64,000 nt of DNA from Sinorhizobium sp. 6-70 (GTDB taxonomy: Bacteria; Pseudomonadota; Alphaproteobacteria; Rhizobiales; Rhizobiaceae): contig NZ_JASKLS010000002.1 of NCBI RefSeq assembly GCF_030124375.1, forward strand, positions 635,802 through 699,801. Direction: 5' to 3'. Within the stretch, counting starts at the first letter, position 1. Every line of letters begins with the position of its first letter. The position numbers and the translations under genes are program-made. Below the pieces are notes generated by a model. That model did no database searches. It was not told the origin of the DNA and saw only the letters and a list, made by a program, of their open reading frames with translations. Shown piece after piece: positions 15,659 to 24,598 of this stretch.

Positions 15659-18600
15659 TTAGATGATAATGAAGTCGGCCGCCGAAAGCCTCAGATTTGT
15701 GCTCAGCTGCGCAAACTGAATGGCTGCAACGGCTCCGCCGCCATCGGCGTCATAGGACAAGGCCCCGCTATCGGTATCGTAGATAATGCGGTCGTCTGCG
15801 TCGTGAGCGACGCCCGCCGCACTTCCGTAAAACGCGCTCAAGGCGAGAGCACCCTCGCCACCCACGCTCTCAAAGATGAGGTTATCCAGCAGGATCGTGT
15901 CATCGATGACCTTGAAGTCCTCGATCCAGTCGACATTCCCGTTTCCAAGCTCTGTCGAGAAGCGGAATGTATCCTCTCCCTCGCCGCCGGTGAGCGTGTC
16001 GGCCGCCAGACCGCCATCCAGCAGATCGCTGCCTGCGCCGCCATTGAGCGTGTCGGATCCCGCGGCGCCCGGCTGGGCAGGCGCCGGTGGGAATTCGACC
16101 GATACGTTCAACTCATAGGTCGAGCCTGCCGGCACGGCCTCCGCCCAGCCATCGCCCGGCGCCGTCGGTGACCAGCTGCCTTCCAGTATGTAATAGGTTC
16201 CGGTCTCCTGAGCGACGAATACCAGGCTGGAATCCCGGTTGCTTGCAGAGCCGGGGTCGCCGCCGCCATCATCGTTCTGGGCGACGATGTTGCCGGCGCT
16301 GTCGAGCAGCCTGACCCAACTGTCGTGGACATTCGGATCGGCAATTCCGTCAATGTCGATCGTGATGACCGTCCCGGCTGCCAGATCGATCTTGTAATAT
16401 CCGCCCTGGCCGTTGCCGGTGGCGTTGACGGTTGTGTGAAGGACCGTCGTCGAATCGAAGATATCGGGGTCACTGGCGAGGGAAAAGTTGTTGGAGATGT
16501 CGAACGCGGCTGTGATCGAGTTGTTCGTCGCGTCCGGTCCGAGCGTGGCGTAGCCGGTACCCATGCCCGGACGTGGCGGCGCGTCGCCCTGATAGGCGAA
16601 ATCGCCGAGCAGGGTGTCATCGCCGCGACCGCCGTCGATCATGTCGTTGCCGCCTTGGCCAGTCAACACATTGGCTGCGCCGTTGCCGGTCAGTCGGTCA
16701 TTGAATCCCGAACCTGCGAGATTTTCGATGGAGACATATGTATCTCCGCCGGACTTGCCTCCCGCAAGACTAAGTCCGACGCCGCGCGTTGCGTCAGCGT
16801 AGTCTGCCGTGTCGCTGCCGACGCCGCCGTTCAATGTGTCGGCCCCGCCGCCGCCGGTCAGCGTGTCGTCGCCGGTCCCGCCGGAGAGCTCATTGGCGAG
16901 CGCGTTGCCGATGAGATGGTCATTAAAAGACGAACCGACGGCATTTTCAAAGCCCACGAGCATATCGTGCCGGATCACTGCGCCGCGGCCGACGATTTGC
17001 ACCGGACCATCGCCGTCGCCACCTTTGGCCGTGCCGCTGGCAAGGTCGATCGTCACACCGCCGGAGCTACCCGCGTAGACGACCGTGTCAACACCGGAAC
17101 CCCCATCCAGATAGTCTTGACCGGCGCCACCGATGACCGTGTCGTTACCGGCTTCGCCATAGAGGATGTCGCCATCGTTGCCGCCATCCAGGATGTCATT
17201 GCCGCCGCCGCCATTGAAATAATCCCCGCCGCCCTGGCCCCAGAAATGATTTGCAGCGGCTGTGCCGATGAAGCGGTCGATGCGGTCATCGGAACCAATC
17301 AGGTTTTCGATGCTGTAGAACGTGTCCCCCGAGGCGGTGCCGCCGCTGGCGACATTCGTGGCGAGGTTGACGAGCAGTTGGAAAGGGCTCTCCTTGCTGA
17401 AATCGACTGTGTCGACGCCCGCGCCGCCCCTGAATATATCCACTCCGTCCTGGCCGCTCAGCGTATCGTCGCCGGAGCCGCCGTCGAGAATATCGTTGCC
17501 CTGGCCGCCAAGAATCGTGTCGTTGCCGCCGCCGCCGTAGAGCGTGTCGTTACCGTCATCGCTTTCGGTCTGGTCTTCCAGGTCTTCGACATCGATCGTG
17601 TTGTTGATGTCGCGGCTGGCGAGCGAGTCGCGGCCGCCGATGATCAGATCGTCACCTCCCTGGCCGAAGATCGTGTCGTCGCCGGCGCCGCCGTCAAGCG
17701 TATCATTTCCGTCGCTGCCGAAGATGATACTGGTCATCGTGTTGTCGCCAACGCTGGGCGGTGTCTCGCCGCCGCCAGGCTGCATCGTCGGCTCGTCGGC
17801 GTAGATGATGTTTTCGACGTTGGCGATTTTCCTGATTTTCAGGTTTCTGGAAAGGAGGATGACCGTGTCGTTCCCGCCGTTGGCCTCCTCACGAACGATG
17901 TCCTCCAATGAATCGACGAAATAAATATCGTCGCCGCCGTTACCAGCCATGCGGTCTCCGCCGCCGCGGCCGTCCAGGGTGTTGGCGCCGTCATTGCCGA
18001 TCAGGATATCGTCATACCTGCTGCCGATGCCGTTCTCGACGTAATAGTCGGTCCCATCCGCGTTATGTCCGGCAAAGATCGACACATTGTTGCTATGACC
18101 GTTGACGCTGGAGAACTGTCCGGCGCGCAAGTCAAGGATCGTACCGGCCGTCGAGCCGGAGAAGTCGATCGTATCGGTCCCGCCGGTGTCATGGATCACA
18201 AAGCCGATGTCATGCTGCATGCCCGAGGAGGTCAACTGGTAGCCATACTGCGTGCTTCCGAAGCCGTAGACATTGTCCCCGGTGTTGAGGTCGATGTGCT
18301 GATAGGTGCGCACTCCATTCGCGTCGACGGTTGAGAAAAAGCGGCGAATGACGGCCTCGATGTCGGCCATAAGCGGCGTCGACGCAGACCAGCGGCTGGT
18401 TTCGCCGACATCGATCCCATCGAAATAGGACATGACGCTGTATTGCTGGCGGTCATAAGTCCAGGTCGCATTGTTGAGATAGTTGATCTGCACGCCGCCG
18501 GGACCGCTGTAGTTGTAGAGCCCGGGATGGTTCAGGCCAAATTCATGGCCGAATTCATGGATGAAGGAATCGAAGACATACCCGCCGATATCCGTCTTAT

Positions 18601-18994
18601 TGGGTTCCGTGTCGTGGAAACGCTGACCGATGCTGACATAACGATTGCTCGAATAGGCGCTGCCATCGTCCTGCTCGCCGAGTTCGGGGCTGACAACCTC
18701 CATCCAGTCAGTTGTGCTGTCGAACGGCGCGTTGTCGACGATCTCGAATTTCAGAGGGGTGACAGACGCCCACATCTGTAAGGCGCCGATCGCGGCGGCC
18801 TTGTAGTCGGGGTGGTCGTTGAGCTCGTAAACGTTGATCCTCAGCGTTCCCGCAGCGATCTCTGGCGTCAGGCTACGGGGCAATGCCCCAAGGTAGTCGA
18901 GAAAGGACTCATAATCCTCGCTCTTGCCATAAGGGTTGTCCGGGGTCTGATCGTTGACCCACCATTCGTCGCTAGTCTGGCTTGGATGCGGCAT
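15659..18994 (-). CDS. Secreted serralysin-like RTX metalloprotease with pre-peptidase domain
   Basis: The 1111-residue product has an N-terminal M10B-type zinc protease: HEFGHEFGLNH at 146-156 (H146, E147, H150, H156) and Met-turn SVMSY at 186-190. Many GGxGxDxLxGG calcium-binding nonapeptide repeats follow from about residue 345 onward. A PPC-like beta domain interrupts them at about 820-970, and the C-terminus ends LRLSAADFIII as in type I secretion substrates. There is no N-terminal signal peptide, as expected for that route. The ATG at 18994 follows AGAGGAAC; an in-frame ATG at 19054 is less likely. No type I secretion operon is adjacent. Confidence 0.93.
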   Translation of the reverse strand: MPHPSQTSDEWWVNDQTPDNPYGKSEDYESFLDYLGALPRSLTPEIAAGTLRINVYELNDHPDYKAAAIGALQMWASVTPLKFEIVDNAPFDSTTDWMEVVSPELGEQDDGSAYSSNRYVSIGQRFHDTEPNKTDIGGYVFDSFIHEFGHEFGLNHPGLYNYSGPGGVQINYLNNATWTYDRQQYSVMSYFDGIDVGETSRWSASTPLMADIEAVIRRFFSTVDANGVRTYQHIDLNTGDNVYGFGSTQYGYQLTSSGMQHDIGFVIHDTGGTDTIDFSGSTAGTILDLRAGQFSSVNGHSNNVSIFAGHNADGTDYYVENGIGSRYDDILIGNDGANTLDGRGGGDRMAGNGGDDIYFVDSLEDIVREEANGGNDTVILLSRNLKIRKIANVENIIYADEPTMQPGGGETPPSVGDNTMTSIIFGSDGNDTLDGGAGDDTIFGQGGDDLIIGGRDSLASRDINNTIDVEDLEDQTESDDGNDTLYGGGGNDTILGGQGNDILDGGSGDDTLSGQDGVDIFRGGAGVDTVDFSKESPFQLLVNLATNVASGGTASGDTFYSIENLIGSDDRIDRFIGTAAANHFWGQGGGDYFNGGGGNDILDGGNDGDILYGEAGNDTVIGGAGQDYLDGGSGVDTVVYAGSSGGVTIDLASGTAKGGDGDGPVQIVGRGAVIRHDMLVGFENAVGSSFNDHLIGNALANELSGGTGDDTLTGGGGADTLNGGVGSDTADYADATRGVGLSLAGGKSGGDTYVSIENLAGSGFNDRLTGNGAANVLTGQGGNDMIDGGRGDDTLLGDFAYQGDAPPRPGMGTGYATLGPDATNNSITAAFDISNNFSLASDPDIFDSTTVLHTTVNATGNGQGGYYKIDLAAGTVITIDIDGIADPNVHDSWVRLLDSAGNIVAQNDDGGGDPGSASNRDSSLVFVAQETGTYYILEGSWSPTAPGDGWAEAVPAGSTYELNVSVEFPPAPAQPGAAGSDTLNGGAGSDLLDGGLAADTLTGGEGEDTFRFSTELGNGNVDWIEDFKVIDDTILLDNLIFESVGGEGALALSAFYGSAAGVAHDADDRIIYDTDSGALSYDADGGGAVAAIQFAQLSTNLRLSAADFIII

Positions 18995-19443
18995 CGTGAG
19001 GTTCCTCTCTGACGATTGTGCGCAGTTACGGCTATACCGTTCTGCAACTGCCAATTTTCCGCGACAGGCATCGCGTGCCTGTCAGCCCCGTCACCCTTCC
19101 CAAATAATGTTATTGCAACCTCTGATTTGTCACCCCCATAAAGACGGGGGTCACGTCGCGTTAGCGATTGGAAGCGCGGCGGCCGTCCTGAAGGGCAAAT
19201 GAGCCGCAACATCGGTTGCTCTCACTGGCAACCTTTCCCGCCGGAGCTTAACGCCCAAGATCGCGGCCCTTCCTCAGACCGATCGATGCCCGAAGCGGGC
19301 AACTCGCGACCACCTTGGCGAATTGTGCTCTGCCGGAACCGTCGCCGATCACATCTACCGTCATGGTGCTCATAGAGGCGAGGATCCGGTGCCACTCGAT
19401 ACATTTATGCCGCGCCACGAAGCGCTTGCCCGCGGGAGCTGTT
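18995..19443. other. Intergenic region upstream of the RTX protease gene
   Basis: No gene is supported here. It holds the protease promoter side, a perfect 8-base-pair dyad (19063-19083), and an ACCCCC/GGGGGT stem at 19132-19151. The remainder up to the MocA-type stop codon shows no recognisable content. Confidence 0.55.
19063..19083. promoter_or_regulatory. Dyad GACAGGCA-TCGCG-TGCCTGTC upstream of the RTX protease
   Basis: Perfect 8-base arms flank a 5-base loop, 69-89 bases upstream of the protease ATG. The position fits an operator or a leader hairpin. No T tract follows, so a terminator role is unlikely. Confidence 0.4.
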
Positions 19444-20463
19444 TCAGAGACGTTGCGGCTGGCCGCTTACGGCGGCGGCGAGAATTGCGTTGATCAGGCG
19501 GTGAACCTTCAGCGCCTCGCGCCCGTTCACACGTGGCTCTCGTCCAGCATCGACGGCATCGAGGAAATCGGCGAGCACCGCGCGATGATGGTGGTGCGAG
19601 AAGGCCATGGGATCGGCGCCGGCACCACCGGCCATTTCGTCTTCGATTAGTAATTCCGTCCCATCGTGGAAGAAGGCGGCAAGGCTTCGCCCGCCGAGAC
19701 GGGCCATACCGTGCGTAGCGATGATGTCGATCTCATCCGGATAACCGGGATAGGCGCAGGTGGTAGCACTCACGGTCCCTATCGCTCCGCTTCCAAAACG
19801 GATGGCCGCCATTGCCAGGTCTTCGGTCTCCATGCGGTGCACCTTGCTGGTTGCTGCATAGGCTCTGACCTCCTCCGGAAGGCCGGCGAGCGAGACCAGA
19901 AGGTCAAGTGTGTGGATCGCCTGGGTGAGGAGTACGCCGCCGCCATCGCGAGCCAACGTGCCGCGTCCCGGCTGGTCGTAATAGCTTTGCGGCCGCCAGT
20001 TGTGGAGGCGGGCCGAAGCACTGACGATCTCGCCGAGGCGGCCCTCATCGATCAGTTTCGCAAGCGCCTCGCTGACAGGGCGGAAGCGATGCTGGAACAC
20101 GATGCCGAGCTTGATGCCGGCGCGCTCCGCCGCCTCGACCAGCGCCTCTGCTCGCGCCTGTGTGATTTCGAGCGGCTTTTCGAGAAGCACATGCTTGCCC
20201 GCTCTAGCTGCCTCCCGCACCAATTCGAGATGTGTATTGGGCGGCGTTAGGATCATGACGGCGGCTATCGACGGGTCAGCGAATATCGTTTCGGCCTCGT
20301 CACGAATTGCAAAACCGTACGTCTCCGCAAAAGCTTTCCGTCTTGCCGCCGTAGGGCTGAAAGCGGCAGCGACCTCGACCCTGTCCTTGAGGTCGAGCAG
20401 GCCTCGAGCATGCGGCGCCGACGCCATGCCGAGACCGATTACACCAATGCGCAGCTTTGCCAT
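19444..20463 (-). CDS. Gfo/Idh/MocA-family oxidoreductase
   Basis: The 339-residue enzyme has an N-terminal NAD(P)-binding fold (RIGVIGLGMASAPHARGL), the family EKP motif (HVLLEKPL near residue 95) and a C-terminal dimerisation domain with GGGVLLTQAIHTLDLL. Such enzymes oxidise or reduce sugars, inositols and sugar acids. It is transcribed away from the TRAP transporter/uronate operon and shares its promoter region, which suggests a step in the same catabolic route, for instance on a uronic or aldonic acid. Its exact substrate is not known. Confidence 0.9.
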   Translation of the reverse strand: MAKLRIGVIGLGMASAPHARGLLDLKDRVEVAAAFSPTAARRKAFAETYGFAIRDEAETIFADPSIAAVMILTPPNTHLELVREAARAGKHVLLEKPLEITQARAEALVEAAERAGIKLGIVFQHRFRPVSEALAKLIDEGRLGEIVSASARLHNWRPQSYYDQPGRGTLARDGGGVLLTQAIHTLDLLVSLAGLPEEVRAYAATSKVHRMETEDLAMAAIRFGSGAIGTVSATTCAYPGYPDEIDIIATHGMARLGGRSLAAFFHDGTELLIEDEMAGGAGADPMAFSHHHHRAVLADFLDAVDAGREPRVNGREALKVHRLINAILAAAVSGQPQRL

Positions 20464-20903
20464 CTCGGTCTCCCCTCAGCCAAAGATCCGGAGCATACAC
20501 ATGATTTCCTCCAAGCCGTCATCCTCCGAGTCCTGCCTACACCGACGAGACCGCATAGCACAAAAAATTCATCATACAACCTGATCAATTTTGTCTGTTG
20601 ACAATATATCTGACAAGCTCTAGCGATAAAAGGCCTGATGGGAGGAGCGTGCCGAAATGAAGGGCCCACCAACCTGGATTTTCTGTTTCCGAGGAGAAGC
20701 ACGCGCTGCTTACATGCAAGGCGAGGTCACCGTCGTGTCACGACATTGCGCGCAGAGCAGGCTGTGCATTTCTCGGGACGCTTCGTCGCGGAATGCCGCC
20801 TGCGAGAGGACAGGCGTACGCGGTCGCACATTTGCCTATGGCCTCGCAACGGGGGCGTACCGGCCCTGAGACATCAATCGTTCATGCGAAAAGGGAGGAG
20901 AGC
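20464..20903. other. Divergent promoter region of the uronate cluster
   Basis: The MocA-type gene and TRAP operon are divergent across this 440-base region. The AT-rich part (20560-20630) holds TTGTC-TGTT-GACAA and a TTGACA box. The rest, up to the GGGAGGAG ribosome binding site of the TRAP binding protein, is without recognisable genes. An 89-codon plus-strand frame from 20638 lacks family resemblance. Confidence 0.55.
20591..20604 (+). promoter_or_regulatory. Candidate FadR-type operator over a -35 box
   Basis: TTGTC and GACAA are perfect inverted arms with a 4-base spacer, and TTGACA (20598-20603) forms a good -35 element overlapping the right arm. A weak TAGCGA lies 17 bases downstream. 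A further TGACAAG half-site follows at 20611. The GntR/FadR-type regulator at 23805 is the likely binder. Confidence 0.45.
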
Positions 20904-21881
20904 ATGAAAACCTTAGTCAAGCTGGCGGCGAGTCTGTTGGCTGCCGCTTCATTCATTGCCAATGCAGCCAGCGCTCAGACGGTGCTGCGCTCGTCCGACA
21001 CGCATCCAGACGGCTATCCGACGGTCGAGGCGGTCGAATTTTTCGGTGGACTGGTCAAGGAGCGCACGGGTGGTCGCTACGCGGTCGAGGTCTACCATTC
21101 CGCGCAGCTCGGGGAGGAAAAGGACACAATCGAGCAAGTGCGCTCTGGCGTCATCGAGTTGAACCGCGTTTCGATGGCGCCCTTCAACGGGACGGTGAAG
21201 GAATCGATCGTTCCGGCCCTCCCCTACCTCTTCCGTTCGGAAGAACATATGCACAAGGTCATGGACGGGCCGATCGGGGACCAGATCAAAACGGCCTTTG
21301 AAGGCGCCGGTTTGGTCGTGCTCGCCTATTACGACGCCGGCTCGCGCTCCTTCTATAATAAGCAGAAGCCGATCGCGTCGGTCGCCGACATGAAGGGGCT
21401 CAAGTTCCGTGTCATCCAGTCCGACATCTTCGTGGACATGGTCGCGGCGCTCGGCGCGAACGCCACTCCAATGCCTTACGGCGAAGTCTATTCCGCGATC
21501 GAAACAGGCGTCATCGACGGCGCCGAGAACAACTTTCCGAGCTATGACACTGCCAAGCATTTCGAGGTAGCCAAGAACTTCTCGCTCGACGAGCACACCA
21601 TTCTTCCGGAGGTGTTCGTGATGAACAAGGCCGCCTTCGACAAGCTGACCCCGGAAGACCAGGAGATCTTCAGACAGGCCGCCAAGGATAGTGTCGCCAA
21701 GCAGCGGGAGCTCTGGGCTGCCAAGGTCAGCGAGTCGCGCGCGAAGATCGAGGCGGCAGGCGCCAAGATCACCACCCCCGACAAGCAGGGTTTCATCGAT
21801 GCGATGAAGCCGGTTTACGAAAAGCACGTCACCGATCCGGTTCTAAAGAAGATGGTCGAGGACGTGCAGGCGGTTCAGTGA
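20904..21881 (+). CDS. TRAP transporter periplasmic binding protein (DctP type)
   Basis: The 325-residue protein has a signal peptide (MKTLVKLAASLLAAASFIANAASA) and the DctP-family core: GGRYAVEVYHSAQLGEEKD, then DMKGLKFRVIQS with the ligand-carboxylate Arg in KFRV, then MPYGEVYSAIETGVIDGAENN. It delivers organic acids to the Na+-coupled TRAP permease. The ATG at 20904 follows GGGAGGAG. It heads an operon with the small and large permeases, a regulator and kduI/kduD, so its ligand is probably a uronate. Confidence 0.95.
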   Translation: MKTLVKLAASLLAAASFIANAASAQTVLRSSDTHPDGYPTVEAVEFFGGLVKERTGGRYAVEVYHSAQLGEEKDTIEQVRSGVIELNRVSMAPFNGTVKESIVPALPYLFRSEEHMHKVMDGPIGDQIKTAFEGAGLVVLAYYDAGSRSFYNKQKPIASVADMKGLKFRVIQSDIFVDMVAALGANATPMPYGEVYSAIETGVIDGAENNFPSYDTAKHFEVAKNFSLDEHTILPEVFVMNKAAFDKLTPEDQEIFRQAAKDSVAKQRELWAAKVSESRAKIEAAGAKITTPDKQGFIDAMKPVYEKHVTDPVLKKMVEDVQAVQ

Positions 21882-21942
21882 GGAGACCGACGGGCAGGCC
21901 TACAGCGCCGCGCTGCAGAGCCGGCCCGTCCCTTTTGAGGGA

Positions 21943-22509
21943 ATGACCGTGTCTACCACATTGGTGAAAACAGGCCGCGCGCTGTCCTGGCTCAGCACGC
22001 TTTCGCTGTGGCTCGCGGGCACCGGCCTCGTCGTGATGACGGCCATCGTCGCGTGGCAGGTGTTCTGCCGCTACATCCTGAACGATTCGCCGAGCTGGAC
22101 CGAGCCCGGCGCGGTCATGCTAATGAGCTGGTTTATTTTCCTGGGCGCTGCGGTTGGCGTGCGCGAGAATTACCATCTCGGCTTCGACGTGCTTCTCTAT
22201 GTGGTGCCCAAAAGCGGCAAGAAGTGGCTGCGCATGATTTCGGATCTCGTCGCGCTCGCCTTCGGCGCCGGCATGATCTGGTACGGGGTTCAGCTCGTCC
22301 GCCTCACCTGGGACACCGTTCTGCCGTCGCTGCACATCTCCGGCGGCTGGAACTACGTGCCGCTGGTTGCGGGCGGTGTTCTCATCAGCCTGTTTGCCCT
22401 GGAGCGCATTGTTCTGCGGCTCGCCGGCGAACCGATCGACGACCTTCTCGACGAAATGCCACCGGCGGAGGTTGCCGCCGAATTCGACACTGCGGAAGTA
22501 AAGGCCTGA
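21943..22509 (+). CDS. TRAP transporter small permease (DctQ type)
   Basis: The 188-residue membrane protein has four predicted helices (LWLAGTGLVVMTAIVAWQVFCRY, then AVMLMSWFIFLGAAVGV, then MISDLVALAFGAGMIWYG, then VPLVAGGVLISLFALERI) and the DctQ feature RYILNDSPSWTEPGA followed by RENYHLGFD. It forms the membrane complex with the large permease that begins 4 bases after its stop codon. A GAGGGA ribosome site precedes the ATG. Confidence 0.94.
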   Translation: MTVSTTLVKTGRALSWLSTLSLWLAGTGLVVMTAIVAWQVFCRYILNDSPSWTEPGAVMLMSWFIFLGAAVGVRENYHLGFDVLLYVVPKSGKKWLRMISDLVALAFGAGMIWYGVQLVRLTWDTVLPSLHISGGWNYVPLVAGGVLISLFALERIVLRLAGEPIDDLLDEMPPAEVAAEFDTAEVKA

Positions 22510-22513
22510 AGCG

Positions 22514-23797
22514 ATGGATATCCTGATTCTCTTCGGCGTGTTCACGGCTCTGATGCTGATCGGCACCCCGATCGCCTTCTGCCTTGGCGTCGCGTCCTTC
22601 GCGACCGTGCTCTACATGGGGCTGCCGCCGCTGGTAATCTTTCAGCGGCTGAATTCCGGCATGAGCGTGTTCTCGCTGCTCGCCATTCCCTTCTTCATCT
22701 ATGCCGGCGACCTGATGGTGCGCGGCGGCATCGCCCAGAAGATCGTCGCCTTCGCTGCGTCGCTGGTCGGACATATCCGCGGCGGCCTGGGTCAGGTGAA
22801 CATCGTCACCGCGACGTTGTTCGGCGGCATTTCCGGTTCCGCGGTCGCAGAAGCCGCGGCGGTGGGCGGGCTCATGATCCCGCAGATGAAAGAGCGTGGC
22901 TACGGCGCCGACTATGCCGTCAACGTCACCTCCATGGCGGCACTGATCGCCCTGTTGCTCCCCCCTTCGCACAACATGATCATTTATTCGATCTCGGCGG
23001 GCGGGAAGATTTCGATCGCGGACCTCTTCACCGCCGGCGTCATTCCCGGCCTCCTCTATGCGGCCGCGCTGATGGTGACCGCGTATTTCGTGGCGCGCCG
23101 GCGCGGCTATCCGACCGAGGTCTTTCCCGGCTTCGCCCGGATTGGCCGCTACCTCGTGGTGTCGATTCCCGGGCTCATGCTCATTGCGATCATCTTCGGC
23201 GGTGTCCGTTCGGGCGTATTCACGGCGACCGAGAGCTCCTGCATCGCCGTCCTCTATGCGTTCGCGGTAACCGTCTTCGTCTACCGGCAAATGACCTGGC
23301 GGGATTTCGTCCACGCCACCTTCGGCGCCGTGCGCACGACTGCCATGGTCCTGCTCATCATCGGCATGGCGGCTGCCTTCTCATGGTTGATGGCATTTCT
23401 AAGAGTGCCTGCCTCGCTGATCGACTGGATGAACACGGTCTCGGACAATCCGATCATCGTGCTCCTCCTGATCAACATCCTGATGCTGTTCCTCGGCACC
23501 TTCATGGACATGGGACCGACGATCATCATCTGCACACCGATCTTCCTGCCGGTGGCCTTGGCCTATGGCGTCGATCCGGTCCATTTCGGGGTGATCATGA
23601 TCCTGAACTTCGGCATAGGGCTCAACACGCCACCCGTCGGCGCTGTGCAGTTCGTGGCTTGCGCGGTCGGGAAGATCTCCGTCTGGGAGGCCATGCGCAG
23701 CATCTGGCCCTTCTATCTGGCGGGGTTGATTGTGCTTGGGCTCGTCACCTATGTTCCGGCCCTTTCGCTCTGGCTGCCGAGCGTGTTCAAAGGGTAA
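22514..23797 (+). CDS. TRAP transporter large permease (DctM type)
   Basis: The 427-residue polytopic protein has about 12 hydrophobic segments and DctM signatures: LLAIPFFIYAGDLMVRGGIA, then LFGGISGSAVAEAAAVGG, then LLPPSHNMIIYS, and LGTFMDMGPTIIICTPIFLPV near the second half. This subunit carries Na+-coupled solute transport across the inner membrane. It lies between the small permease and the FadR-type regulator with spacings of 4 and 7 bases, so all are one operon. Confidence 0.95.
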   Translation: MDILILFGVFTALMLIGTPIAFCLGVASFATVLYMGLPPLVIFQRLNSGMSVFSLLAIPFFIYAGDLMVRGGIAQKIVAFAASLVGHIRGGLGQVNIVTATLFGGISGSAVAEAAAVGGLMIPQMKERGYGADYAVNVTSMAALIALLLPPSHNMIIYSISAGGKISIADLFTAGVIPGLLYAAALMVTAYFVARRRGYPTEVFPGFARIGRYLVVSIPGLMLIAIIFGGVRSGVFTATESSCIAVLYAFAVTVFVYRQMTWRDFVHATFGAVRTTAMVLLIIGMAAAFSWLMAFLRVPASLIDWMNTVSDNPIIVLLLINILMLFLGTFMDMGPTIIICTPIFLPVALAYGVDPVHFGVIMILNFGIGLNTPPVGAVQFVACAVGKISVWEAMRSIWPFYLAGLIVLGLVTYVPALSLWLPSVFKG

Positions 23798-23804
23798 TCG
23801 CATC

Positions 23805-24566
23805 ATGGGCTCACTGGCCGAATTCAAGATGGAACGCAAACCGAAGCTTTCCGAGCGCGTCGCGAGCGCGATCCGCCAGCAGGTGCTGAAAGGCGAAATC
23901 CCGCCGGGCGAGAAGCTGCCGACGGAGAGCCGGATGCGGGAGGTCTTCGGCGTCAGCCGCACCGTAATACGCGAGGCGATAGCAACGCTTGCCGCCGACG
24001 GCCTCGTCGAGGCGCGGCAGGGTGCCGGCGTCTTCGTCAAGGAACATCCGACCCTCGCCTTCGGCTCGATCGGCCTCGATGCCGGCAACAAGATCTCCCA
24101 CGCGCTAAACGTGCTCGAAGTGCGGATGGGGCTCGAGATCGAAAGCGCAGGGCTTGCTGCGCTCCGGCGGAACGCTGCCCAGGAGGCGCAGATCCAGGAG
24201 GCTTTCTTCGAGTTCGACCGAATGCTCGAGCGCGGCGAGCCGACCGGCAAGAGTGATTTCGCCTTCCACCGAGCAATCGCGGTCGCTACCAACAATCCCT
24301 ACTACGTGGAGGTTCTCGATGCCCTTGGCATGCGAGCGATCCCATGCGACGTCGCCTCGCCCTGGGGCACCGACAGCGTGCTGACGCGAGAATATCAGGA
24401 AAGCCTGCAGCGCGAGCATCTGGCGATCCTGAAGGCGATTTCCGCCAGCGACCCCGAAGCTGCCCGCGCCGCCATGCGCGCCCATCTGACCGCCAGCCAG
24501 CAGCGATATCGCGCTCGGCTGAGCGGCCAGCAGGCAGAATGGGGCACGACCGGGCGCAAGGTTTGA
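23805..24566 (+). CDS. GntR/FadR-type transcriptional regulator (FCD)
   Basis: The 253-residue regulator has a winged helix at about residues 14-80 (LSERVASAIRQQVLKGEI, then KLPTESRMREVFGVSRTVIREAIATL) and an FCD ligand domain with NVLEVRMGLEIESAGLA and SDFAFHRAIAVATNNPYY. The ATG at 23805 is chosen because it is 7 bases after the permease stop; the frame is open upstream but overlaps that gene. It likely represses the cluster until a uronate-derived inducer binds, using the TTGTC-TGTT-GACAA site before the operon. Confidence 0.93.
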   Translation: MGSLAEFKMERKPKLSERVASAIRQQVLKGEIPPGEKLPTESRMREVFGVSRTVIREAIATLAADGLVEARQGAGVFVKEHPTLAFGSIGLDAGNKISHALNVLEVRMGLEIESAGLAALRRNAAQEAQIQEAFFEFDRMLERGEPTGKSDFAFHRAIAVATNNPYYVEVLDALGMRAIPCDVASPWGTDSVLTREYQESLQREHLAILKAISASDPEAARAAMRAHLTASQQRYRARLSGQQAEWGTTGRKV

Positions 24567-24598
24567 TCTCCTTTTCATCACTACAAGGGCAGTGAGCG

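Noticed and set aside
16325..17911. 528-codon plus-strand frame
   Set aside because: It is the complement of the RTX repeats; its regularity is a by-product of the nonapeptide repeat in the real gene.
15659..18994. Tandem sequence regularity considered as a DNA satellite or CRISPR-like array
   Set aside because: The periodicity follows GGxGxDxLx codons of the RTX protein and has no conserved nucleotide repeat or spacers.
12903..18994. ABC exporter as the secretion system of the RTX protease
   Set aside because: The exporter lacks adjacent membrane-fusion and outer-membrane genes and is separated by an unrelated gene, so a link is unsupported.
20638..20907. 89-codon plus-strand frame before the TRAP binding-protein gene
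   Set aside because: GGGAGGAG at its end serves the downstream ATG at 20904; the peptide has no recognisable fold and a shadow-like composition.
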